The notes under the pieces are model-generated. The model saw nothing but the letters and a program-made list of their open reading frames with translations, made no database searches and was not told where the DNA came from. The position numbers were made by a program, and so were the translations under genes. From Verrucomicrobiota bacterium (lineage in GTDB: Bacteria; Verrucomicrobiota; Verrucomicrobiia; Opitutales; UBA2995): a stretch of DNA of 5,806 nt. Positions within the stretch are counted from its first letter, which is position 1, and each line of letters starts with the position of its first letter. The stretch is from contig JAPUIL010000838.1 in NCBI GenBank assembly GCA_027297085.1, positions 1 to 5,806 on the forward strand, read 5' to 3'. Of this stretch, positions 1-5,133 are shown one piece after another.

Positions 1-1
1 A

Positions 2-138
2 GCCGTCGCCTTGACAGGCTATGGCCAGACACGCGATTGCATGGAATGACCCCGACGCCGGCCTTGCTTCGATAATTTATCAATAAACTGCTTAACTTAG
101 GGCCATTCGGGTCATTGCTTGTTTCGAGCCGTAGGCAG
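2..138 (+). pseudogene. Decayed C-terminal part of a response-regulator receiver domain
   Basis: Read from base 2, the strand gives AVALTGYGQTRDCME and then a stop at 47-49. ALTGYGQ matches the beta-4 segment of receiver domains, where the conserved Thr/Ser lies. The match continues in other frames: D-A-G at 54-62 (frame 3), F-D-N-L at 68-79 (frame 2), and INKLLNLGPFGSLLVSSRRQ at 79-138 (frame 1). Together these follow the usual end of a receiver: AGFD, then a hydrophobic-x-K-P motif with the switch lysine, then helix 5. The Lys (85-87) is present and the following Pro codon reads CTG (Leu), one base from CCG. Stops and at least two frame changes mean it cannot work. The 5' part lies outside the window; it could have been a hybrid histidine kinase or a stand-alone regulator. 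The match is from memory of the family, not an alignment. Confidence 0.6.
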
Positions 139-141
139 CAC

Positions 142-381
142 TCAACGGTATTGAGGTGCGGTGACATAACCGGACGTAAAGCGAACGCCGTTCGCTGCCA
201 ATCGGTCGGTGTGTGGTGTTTTGATGTCGTCGTAGACACCCTGGCTGCCAAGATCGGACCAGCCGTGATCATCGGAGAAGATGGTAATGACGTTGGGTTG
301 TGTGGAAGCTGATTGTAAGGAGAATTCCGATACGGATAGCAGGAGCAGTATTCCTGATAGTAGCTCGGCAAAATGATTCAT
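142..381 (-). pseudogene. Truncated sulfatase, N-terminal fragment only
   Basis: The 79-residue product starts with a hydrophobic leader (residues 1 to about 26, MNHFAELLSGILLLL...). It continues with the standard start of an S1-type sulfatase: PNVITIFSDDHGWSDLG, with the metal-binding Asp pair, then TPHTDRLAANGVRFTSGYV and TAPQ. In intact sulfatases TAPQ is followed at once by C-x-P-x-R, whose Cys becomes formylglycine. Here the next codons are TAC (Tyr), CGT (Arg) and TGA, and no continuation is recognisable in any frame before the receiver relic begins. Full-length relatives have roughly 450-600 residues, so this is a dead 5' stub. I chose the ATG at 381 because the signal-peptide-like segment starts there; a longer in-frame start at 423 would add 14 residues inside a repeat. 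It lies 103 bases downstream of the intact sulfatase on the same strand, so the two may once have been a tandem pair. They differ in subfamily (SDD here, SDQ there). Confidence 0.8.
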
Positions 382-417
382 GGAAATGTTTTGAGATATT
401 GTATGGAAAGTGTAGAC

Positions 418-473
418 GTACAAGCGGCTTTAGCTGCCTTGGTTCTGAGGTATCGCGGCTTAAGCCACTCCTG
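418..473. repeat. REP-like palindromic element with inverted ends
   Basis: The right arm, read on the - strand (473 to 451), is AGGAGTGGCTTAAGCCGCGA. It closely matches the + strand copy at 3646-3666 (AGGAGTAGCTT...CGCCGCGA). The left arm (418-438) reads GTACAAGCGGCTTTAGCTGC on the + strand and has a similar GGCTT core, so the element has two facing ends. GGCTTAAGCC at 457-466 is a perfect 10-base palindrome. The element fills most of the gap between the two sulfatase genes and could form a stem-loop in a read-through transcript. No transposase is nearby; such repeats are usually moved in trans by RAYT (REP-associated tyrosine transposase) proteins. Confidence 0.6.
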
Positions 474-484
474 AATTCTAACAA

Positions 485-1969
485 TCAAGCCAGCGGGCTT
501 TTGGTGATGTTGGCGGGATTGAAGGGGATATTGTAATCGACCGTTTCGGTGGAAGTTTTAACCAGGTAGCCGGAACGGGCGATGAGTTCGGGACCCGGCA
601 AAAATTCGTCGCCCGTTTTTTTCAAAAGCTCGTTGAGGCGGTCATCGAGTTGCTCTTGAAGTGCTGCATGGTCTGGGTTATTAACCAGGTTATCCATTTG
701 GAACGGATCAGCCTCGTTATCGTAAAGCAGCCAGGGGCCGTTCAGGTCGCGGCAATAGGTAAAGCGTGTAGTTCGAACGCCACGATATTCGCGGCCTCCT
801 TTGTCACGACTCCATTGGCCGAATGGGGACGGGCAGGTTATCAAGGCAGCGTGATCGGTATCCGGTTTTTCGGTACCCAGGACTACAGACGAACGGTCGT
901 TGCCTTCGACTTCTTCCGGAATGGCAGTATTGGCAAGGCCCAGCAAGGTGGGCATGATATCTGGGGTGTCGAGGGGCATGGAAATATTTCGAGGCTGGTT
1001 CTTGAGTTTTGCAGGCCAGCGGAGAAGGAAGGGGATTCTAAGGGATTCGTCCCAAGGTTGTTGTTTCTTCATGGCACCTCGCGAGTGCAACATGTCGCCA
1101 TGATCGGAAGTATAAACCACGATGGTGTTTTCGGAAAGCCCTGTATCGTCGAGGGTTTTTAATAAGTCGCCGAGACAATCGTCCAGGGCGGTCATATGTG
1201 CGTAGTAACCTTTGTAGTCCTTGATTGCTATTTCCCGTTCTTCTTCGGGTACGTTTTTGCGTAAAGTGATGTCTTTGTCCGCATAGAGCTTCTTGTATTT
1301 CTCGGGAGCGGTGTGGTAGGGCGCATGGGGCGGTCCCCAGGAGATGAAAAGAGCAAAGGGCGATTCGGAGTCCGATTGGGCGTGCCGTTCTAAGTAGCCT
1401 TGAGCGTCTTTGGTTTGTTCGATGGCGTCGTATCCCTTCCAGAATTTCTTTTCGGGGGAATCGCCGTAGTAGGGAGATTCATTGTAATTGTGGGTGCACT
1501 CCAGAGTGCGCCAGTATTGGAATCCCTGGCGACGTTCCGGTGGAGTAAATTCAGTGCGACCTTGCCCGTCGATGTGCCACTTACCAATCCATCCGGTATT
1601 GTAACCCGCGTCATTGAGGCAATGAGCAATGCTGCGGTGCTCAGGAGCGAGAGACAGGTCGTTTAGATACAGTCCGTGGGTGAGAGGATATTTTCCGGTG
1701 ATGAGCGTTGCGCGATGAGGGCAGCATACCGGGATCCCGGAAACCGCATGCGTAAAGTTTACGCTCTGGCTAGCGAGCCGATCTATATTCGGGGTAATCA
1801 CATCGGTATTGCCGGTATACCCATGGTCGGATTGCCGCCACTGGTCGGAGAAGATATAGAGAATATTAGGTTTCATCGTTTTCGGATCGGCTTTGGAACA
1901 GCCGGAGGGAAGGGTTGCAGCTATTGAGGCAGCGGCGGTTGTTTTGAGGAATTGTCTTCTATTTATCAT
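485..1969 (-). CDS. Tat-exported sulfatase (S1, formylglycine-dependent)
   Basis: This 494-residue protein should hydrolyse a sulfate ester, probably on a glycan, outside the cytoplasm. Residues 1-24 form a twin-arginine signal (MINRRQFLKTTAAAS...), ending at P-S-G-C24, a weak lipobox that could make it a lipoprotein. The sulfatase domain starts with KPNILYIFSDQW (metal ligand Asp42, then Gln43). The active-site signature is C82-C83-P84-H85-R86 followed by ATLITGKYPLTHG; Cys82 is the residue converted to formylglycine and Arg86 is conserved. Other expected active-site positions are GKWH (129-132), PPHAPY (His215), SDHGD (Asp289, His290) and Lys301/302 before PWDESLRIPF. The C-terminal subdomain includes YDNEADPFQMDNL (416-428). 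Length is normal for the family. The ATG at 1969 is fixed by the Tat motif. A maturase (anSME or FGE) is required and is not in the window. The native substrate cannot be told from the sequence. Confidence 0.95.
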   Translation of the reverse strand: MINRRQFLKTTAAASIAATLPSGCSKADPKTMKPNILYIFSDQWRQSDHGYTGNTDVITPNIDRLASQSVNFTHAVSGIPVCCPHRATLITGKYPLTHGLYLNDLSLAPEHRSIAHCLNDAGYNTGWIGKWHIDGQGRTEFTPPERRQGFQYWRTLECTHNYNESPYYGDSPEKKFWKGYDAIEQTKDAQGYLERHAQSDSESPFALFISWGPPHAPYHTAPEKYKKLYADKDITLRKNVPEEEREIAIKDYKGYYAHMTALDDCLGDLLKTLDDTGLSENTIVVYTSDHGDMLHSRGAMKKQQPWDESLRIPFLLRWPAKLKNQPRNISMPLDTPDIMPTLLGLANTAIPEEVEGNDRSSVVLGTEKPDTDHAALITCPSPFGQWSRDKGGREYRGVRTTRFTYCRDLNGPWLLYDNEADPFQMDNLVNNPDHAALQEQLDDRLNELLKKTGDEFLPGPELIARSGYLVKTSTETVDYNIPFNPANITKSPLA

Positions 1970-1985
1970 GGTTTATGAGTCTGAA

Positions 1986-1991
1986 ATTATA
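1986..1991 (-). promoter_or_regulatory. Candidate -10 box for the sulfatase gene
   Basis: The - strand reads TATAAT, a perfect sigma-70-type -10 hexamer, ending 16 bases before the sulfatase ATG. Transcription from it would start about 10 bases before the start codon, giving a nearly leaderless message. That fits the lack of a Shine-Dalgarno sequence. No good -35 hexamer lies 16-18 bases upstream (the sequence there is G+C rich and part of a hairpin), so it may need an activator or may be chance. Confidence 0.4.
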
Positions 1992-2002
1992 CTCGCGCCC
2001 GC

Positions 2003-2033
2003 GTCCCACGCCGCTCATGGAGCTATGAGGGAC
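2003..2033. repeat. Imperfect hairpin beside the sulfatase promoter
   Basis: GTCC (2003-2006) and CTCAT (2014-2018) pair with ATGAG (2025-2029) and GGAC (2030-2033) around a six-base loop, with a seven-base bulge on the left. It covers the place where a -35 box or an operator for the sulfatase would sit, so it could be a regulator site. It could equally be a decayed member of an intergenic repeat family. Confidence 0.35.
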
Positions 2034-2046
2034 AGGTCGCTCAAGA

Positions 2047-2107
2047 CGTAGAGGCGCTGAGGAATAAATAATTCTAGTTAATCTCTGCGCAGCTGCGCCT
2101 CTGCGCG
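2047..2107. repeat. Inverted repeat, CGCAGAGGCGC-type intergenic palindrome
   Basis: CGTAGAGGCGC (2047-2057) pairs with GCGCCTCTGCG (2095-2105) over 11 positions with one G-T wobble. An A+T-rich spacer lies between, and the right arm has an extra CTCTGCGCAGCTGCGC stretch. Arms built from CTCTGCGCCTCTGCG are a repeat type I recall from intergenic regions of PVC and other environmental genomes. It lies between divergent genes, so it is not a terminator for either of them. Confidence 0.6.
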
Positions 2108-2137
2108 ATGAAATAATTTGCTTCAACTGGTTTTTCT

Positions 2138-2217
2138 AACCACGAATGAACCAATCGACACGAATTTCCAAAGTATCAGGTAATTTTATTAGTGTGTATT
2201 AGTGTGAATTCGTGGTT
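2138..2217. repeat. Inverted repeat, AACCACGAAT...ATTCGTGGTT element
   Basis: AACCACGAAT (2138-2147) and ATTCGTGGTT (2208-2217) are a perfect 10-base inverted pair with a 60-base spacer. Inside the right arm ATTAGTGTGT is followed by ATTAGTGTGA, a tandem 10-base unit (2188-2207). The left arm carries a looser complement (GACACGAATT). The whole therefore looks like a palindromic element of about 80 bases with a long imperfect stem. I recall this class as dispersed in Verrucomicrobiota and Planctomycetota genomes. It ends 36 bases before the amidohydrolase start, so it may form part of that gene's leader or promoter. Confidence 0.65.
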
Positions 2218-2253
2218 TGCGAAGCATTTTTGAAATGTTTGAATTAAAGCTCT

Positions 2254-3615
2254 ATGAGTATTAAACTTTGGATCTTCCTCATCACTTTTTCTTTAGGTTG
2301 TTTTGCCGCTGCTGAAGACATCAAGTATACGGAGCTCTACAGCCGCATTAAGACGTCCTTGGATTCCGTCGCGGCGATTGACACCCATGATCACCTTCAG
2401 CCCTTTGTGGATATCCCTAACCGAGTCGAAACTTCCAAGGGCCGAGGAATGACTCTCTACAGCATTTGGGCTGGAAGCTACTTACGGCGTACGACCGCGA
2501 TTTCGCCGTGGCCGGAGGACGGCTCTTTCGATAGCTGGTGGGATCAAGCCCAGGATGATTTTGATGATGCCAGAGCTACCAGTTTCTACCGGTATCTTCT
2601 TCCCGCTTTTCGTGATCTCTACGGCATCGATTTTGATACGATTACCCGTGACGAGGCTCGTAGTTTGAACGACCGCATATTCGAAAACTACCAGAATGAT
2701 CAGTGGCTGAAAGAAATTATCACGGATCGAGCCAATATCGAATTGATGCTGATCGATCCTTATTGGAACCGGCTTCAGTTCGCCCGAGAGTATAAATTCT
2801 CGGTTCCCGTCTTCAATGTGACCACGATCATGCGGGGTAGCCACCCGGGCCAGTTCAGCAGCAGTCCGGAAAGCGACAATCCCTTTGTTTTCGCACGTCG
2901 CAAAGGAATGGAGACGAAAAATCTGGACGATTTCTTAGAGGTGATAGAAGCGCTATTTGGGGAAGCTAAGGCGTCTGGAGCTGTTTGCCTGAAATCCACC
3001 CAAGCCTACCAGCGAAGCCTCAGTTATGGGCAAGTTTCCAAGGACGGGGCGGCCGCCATCTATGGCAAATCACCGAAAGAAATTACTGCCCAAGAACAAA
3101 TGGAGTTTGAGGATTTCATGTTTTGGCGAGTATGCGAACTCAGTGCCAAATATGAGTTGCCGTTTCAAATTCACACAGGCGATGCCCGCATCCAGGATTC
3201 GAGTCCCATGTACCTGGTTGATTTGATCGAAGCCAATCCGAAGACGAAATTTATTCTGTTTCATGGCGGGTATCCATGGGTAAGCGAAACGGGTGCGATC
3301 GCGATGAAACATAAAAATGTATGGATCGATTCCTGTTGGCTCCCCACGCTTTCCTATACGATGGCCAAGCGCGCCTACGCGGAGTGGTTAGAGGCCTTGC
3401 CTTCAGATCGCATCCTGTGGGGTGCTGATACCGTGCATGCAGAGGGAATTTACGGCGCCACCGAGTTTACCCGCGAATGCCTGGCAGAGGTTCTTTCTGA
3501 AAAAGTTCAGCGAGGGGAGTTGCGCGAGGAACATGCAAAACGTATCGGTCGGCAGATCTTGCGCGACAACGCACTTAAATTGTTTCCCCAACTGAAAGCG
3601 TTGTTGTGGCGATGA
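2254..3615 (+). CDS. Exported amidohydrolase-2 family metal-dependent hydrolase
   Basis: This 453-residue protein has a Sec signal peptide (residues 1 to about 20, MSIKLWIFLITFSLGCFAAA). The rest fits a TIM-barrel metal-dependent amidohydrolase of the amidohydrolase-2 type. The beta-1 metal motif is DTHDH (His45, His47). Lys247 lies in GAVCLKS. His307 in QIHTGD and His337 in FHGGYP match the usual barrel histidines, and Asp392 in LWGAD the late-strand catalytic Asp. The C-terminus has a helical segment ending RQILRDNALKLFP, as in this family. The family includes decarboxylases, lactonases and other C-N, C-O or C-C cleaving enzymes, so the reaction cannot be named. An exported form next to a sulfatase suggests a glycan- or uronate-derived substrate, which is inference. 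The start fits the signal peptide; no convincing Shine-Dalgarno precedes it. Divergent from the sulfatase across 284 bases. Confidence 0.88.
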   Translation: MSIKLWIFLITFSLGCFAAAEDIKYTELYSRIKTSLDSVAAIDTHDHLQPFVDIPNRVETSKGRGMTLYSIWAGSYLRRTTAISPWPEDGSFDSWWDQAQDDFDDARATSFYRYLLPAFRDLYGIDFDTITRDEARSLNDRIFENYQNDQWLKEIITDRANIELMLIDPYWNRLQFAREYKFSVPVFNVTTIMRGSHPGQFSSSPESDNPFVFARRKGMETKNLDDFLEVIEALFGEAKASGAVCLKSTQAYQRSLSYGQVSKDGAAAIYGKSPKEITAQEQMEFEDFMFWRVCELSAKYELPFQIHTGDARIQDSSPMYLVDLIEANPKTKFILFHGGYPWVSETGAIAMKHKNVWIDSCWLPTLSYTMAKRAYAEWLEALPSDRILWGADTVHAEGIYGATEFTRECLAEVLSEKVQRGELREEHAKRIGRQILRDNALKLFPQLKALLWR

Positions 3616-3640
3616 TTTGATGATGTCCTACTTTATTCTA

Positions 3641-3669
3641 AATGTAGGAGTAGCTTTACGCCGCGATTT
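3641..3669 (+). repeat. REP-like unit, copy A
   Basis: The unit begins GTAGGAGTAGCTTTACGCC and ends GCGATTT. It begins about 28 bases after the amidohydrolase stop. It is the closest match to the - strand copy at 451-473, so these two belong to one subtype (AGGAGT-GCTT-GCCGCGA). Confidence 0.65.
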
Positions 3670-3727
3670 TCCAAGATCCCCGGAATTTGACATGAAGCAC
3701 GGCCTAAAAATCGATTCGAAGCACGCA

Positions 3728-3754
3728 AATGTAGGAGCGCGCTTGCTCGCGATT
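3728..3754 (+). repeat. REP-like unit, copy B
   Basis: GTAGGAGCGCGCTTGCTCGC followed by GATT. GAGC (3735-3738) pairs with GCTC (3745-3748), the small stem typical of GTAGGAGC...GCTCGCGA repeats. Same orientation as copy A. Confidence 0.7.
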
Positions 3755-3789
3755 CCACCTGCAACGAGCGATCGGGGGTTCCATCCGTC

Positions 3790-3802
3790 GCTTGTTACAA
3801 GC
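3790..3802. repeat. Perfect palindrome GCTTGTTACAAGC
   Basis: A 13-base perfect palindrome with a single central base, lying between the directly and inversely oriented REP-like units. It probably forms the internal part of a composite repeat that ends at copy C. Confidence 0.5.
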
Positions 3803-3819
3803 TATGGAGGACTAAAGAA

Positions 3820-3833
3820 CGCCCCTCCTACAG
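3820..3833 (-). repeat. REP-like unit, copy C (short)
   Basis: On the - strand this reads CTGTAGGAGGGGCG, the head of the same repeat family without the second half. With copy B it frames a segment of about 105 bases with inverted GTAGGAG ends, like a paired REP element. Confidence 0.5.
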
Positions 3834-3869
3834 CTACTCAGTGGCGAGAGTTTTACTTTGAAAACATTT

Positions 3870-3894
3870 GGGTCGCGAATAAATTTGCTCCTAC
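3870..3894 (-). repeat. REP-like unit, copy D
   Basis: On the - strand this reads GTAGGAGCAAATTTATTCGC followed by GACCC, a classic form of the GTAGGAGC...TCGCGA repeat. It faces copies A and B and ends about 60 bases before the deacetylase gene. Confidence 0.7.
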
Positions 3895-3911
3895 TTTTAA
3901 ACACAAAGTAG
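3891..3911. other. Seven-base-pair hairpin upstream of the deacetylase
   Basis: CTACTTT (3891-3897) pairs perfectly with AAAGTAG (3905-3911) around a seven-base loop. It is A+T rich with no T-run after it on the + strand, so it is a poor terminator. It could be an operator-like site before the deacetylase gene or the outer edge of REP copy D. Confidence 0.3.
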
Positions 3912-3953
3912 TAAGATAAGGACGGATAATCTTTCATCTTCCATTCACACCTT

Positions 3954-4805
3954 ATGAAACTTATTTGGCAGGTCCTTTCCCTGGTCTTTTTATCCGCTTC
4001 TTTAGACGCGGAGGAAAAAAAGAATGCCGTCTCCGCCCTCGAACCTATGCCTGACAAGCTAGTGGTACTCACCTTCGACGACTCCGTTAAATCCCACTTC
4101 ACCGTCGCGCGGCCAATCCTAAAACAATACGGTTTCGGCGCGACCTTCTTTATCACCGAGGGCTTCACCTTTACCACCAACAAAAACGACTACATGACCT
4201 GGGATGAGATCGCCGAGCTGAATCGCGATGGATTCGAGATCGGCAATCATACACGCGACCACAAGGGCGTGAATCTCAACACTATTGACCTGCTGGAAGA
4301 ACAACTCACGGGCATCGACATTCGTTGTTTAGAATACGGGATCCCTCCGCCCATCTCCTTTGCCTGGCCGGGAAACGGAATCGAGGTGGAGGCACTCAAG
4401 GTGCTGCGAAACCATGGTATACGTTGGGCACGGCGTGGTGGCTTTCCCGAGTACCCACGCGGCGGTGAGCGCGGGTTCCCCTACGAGCAGGGACTGGACC
4501 ACCCCTTGCTCATCCCGTCAGCAGCTATCCCCCGGCCCGAGTACACTTTCGAGGAATTTGTCGAAACGCTGAAGGGCGCACGCGACGGCAAGGCCGTGGT
4601 CCTGCAGTTCCACGGCGTGCCGGAAGGCGAACACCCCTGGGTACACGTACCACGAGAAACTTTTGAGCGTTTCATGGCTTACCTGCACGAACACGATTTT
4701 CAAGTCATCGCAGTACGGGATCTGGCCAGGTATGCGGATTGGCGTATCGAGCCAAAGGATCCGATGGCGGTTGTTGAAGCGCGAAAGGCGAAGCTGGGGC
4801 AATAA
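3954..4805 (+). CDS. Exported polysaccharide deacetylase (CE4/NodB domain)
   Basis: This 283-residue protein begins with a Sec signal peptide (about residues 1-19, MKLIWQVLSLVFLSASLDA) and then a single NodB homology domain. Motif 1 is LTFDDS (catalytic-base Asp42, metal Asp43). Motif 2 is NHTRDH (metal ligands His99 and His103). Motif 5 is VVLQFHG (His220). Enzymes of this family remove acetyl groups from N-acetylglucosamine polymers, xylan or related glycans using a divalent metal. In place of the usual motif 3 (R-x-x-P-Y), this protein has FAWPGN (136-141), without the Arg that normally orients the catalytic Asp, so it belongs to a non-classical branch. Its substrate is open. It follows a repeat-filled gap of 338 bases, so it is probably transcribed on its own. 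The ATG is supported by the signal peptide; no clear Shine-Dalgarno is present. Somewhat richer in G+C than the amidohydrolase. Confidence 0.9.
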   Translation: MKLIWQVLSLVFLSASLDAEEKKNAVSALEPMPDKLVVLTFDDSVKSHFTVARPILKQYGFGATFFITEGFTFTTNKNDYMTWDEIAELNRDGFEIGNHTRDHKGVNLNTIDLLEEQLTGIDIRCLEYGIPPPISFAWPGNGIEVEALKVLRNHGIRWARRGGFPEYPRGGERGFPYEQGLDHPLLIPSAAIPRPEYTFEEFVETLKGARDGKAVVLQFHGVPEGEHPWVHVPRETFERFMAYLHEHDFQVIAVRDLARYADWRIEPKDPMAVVEARKAKLGQ

Positions 4806-4842
4806 AGGGGAAGAGGTGTGAGGCAAGTGATTAGAGTCGAAT

Positions 4843-4868
4843 TGTCACGTCCTGACTTAAAGTTGACA
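4843..4868. mobile_element. Possible insertion-sequence end (relic)
   Basis: TGTCACGTCCTGAC is followed by TTAAAGTTGACACATTTTG. TGTCA (4843-4847) and TGACA (4864-4868) are inverted. On the - strand it reads TGTCAACTTTAAGTCAGGAC, which resembles terminal inverted repeats I recall for IS481/IS3-type elements. No transposase domain and no second end are visible in the window, so this would be a solo end or chance. Confidence 0.25.
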
Positions 4869-4972
4869 CATTTTGTTAGGTTAATGGTTGGTTGATTCGT
4901 AGATGGTTGTTGTGGCTTGAGTTGGCAGGTTGGTTCGGTTTTACCGTCCCGAAGAGTGGCCGGTAGGATCCG

Positions 4973-5080
4973 TTAATTCTTGAATTCGATGAGAACTTCT
5001 CTGAAAATGTTCGGACCGGCGTTTCTCGTGCGTGTGCCGTTCGCCTTGCTCACCTGGTTCAAGATCGAGATGCCAAACAA
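4973..5080 (-). CDS. Doubtful 35-codon ORF
   Basis: The product would start at a TTG directly after an in-frame TAA and run to TAA at 4973-4975: LFGISILNQVSKANG, then TRTRNAGPNIFREVLIEFKN. There is no ATG, no Shine-Dalgarno and no domain I recognise. The ANGTRTRN string occurs in many short spurious database proteins, as I remember them. It may be the tail of a dead gene, perhaps tied to the IS-end-like motif about 105 bases further along on the same strand. I record it because the end reads like a natural helical protein terminus; most likely it is not translated. Confidence 0.15.
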   Translation of the reverse strand: MFGISILNQVSKANGTRTRNAGPNIFREVLIEFKN

Positions 5081-5133
5081 TTACCCGGTCGTTCTCAAAA
5101 ACCGTTTGTGTTCCTACTCCGGCCTCTGTTGGA

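Larger units (their letters stand above)
4806..5133. other. Intergenic gap between convergent genes
   Basis: This 328-base gap lies between the 3' ends of the deacetylase and the NTF2-like gene. It holds an inverted motif at 4843-4868, a weak hairpin (TACCG at 4942-4946 with CGGTA at 4961-4965) and a short - strand ORF at 4973-5080. I see no clear rho-independent terminator for either gene. The G+C content rises from left to right, as if two backgrounds meet here. Confidence 0.6.

Noticed and set aside
650..1162. A 170-codon open frame antisense to the sulfatase
   Set aside because: It lies wholly inside a gene with strong motifs on the other strand and shows no family features of its own.
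1898..1900. Cys24 of the sulfatase as a certain lipoprotein acylation site
   Set aside because: The preceding residues L-P-S-G do not fit the usual L-[AS]-[GA]-C lipobox well, so I mention it only as a possibility.
3735..3748. REP stems as rho-independent terminators
   Set aside because: None of the stems at 3641-3911 is followed by a run of T on either strand in a useful position.
3617..3919. A 100-codon open frame on the + strand after the amidohydrolase
   Set aside because: It is a translation of the REP-like cluster (VGARLLAIP is a typical repeat-derived string), with no domain and no ribosome binding site.
4863..4868. TTGACA as a -35 promoter box on the + strand
   Set aside because: No acceptable -10 hexamer lies 16-18 bases downstream, and no + strand gene follows. 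The hexamer is part of the inverted motif at 4843-4868.
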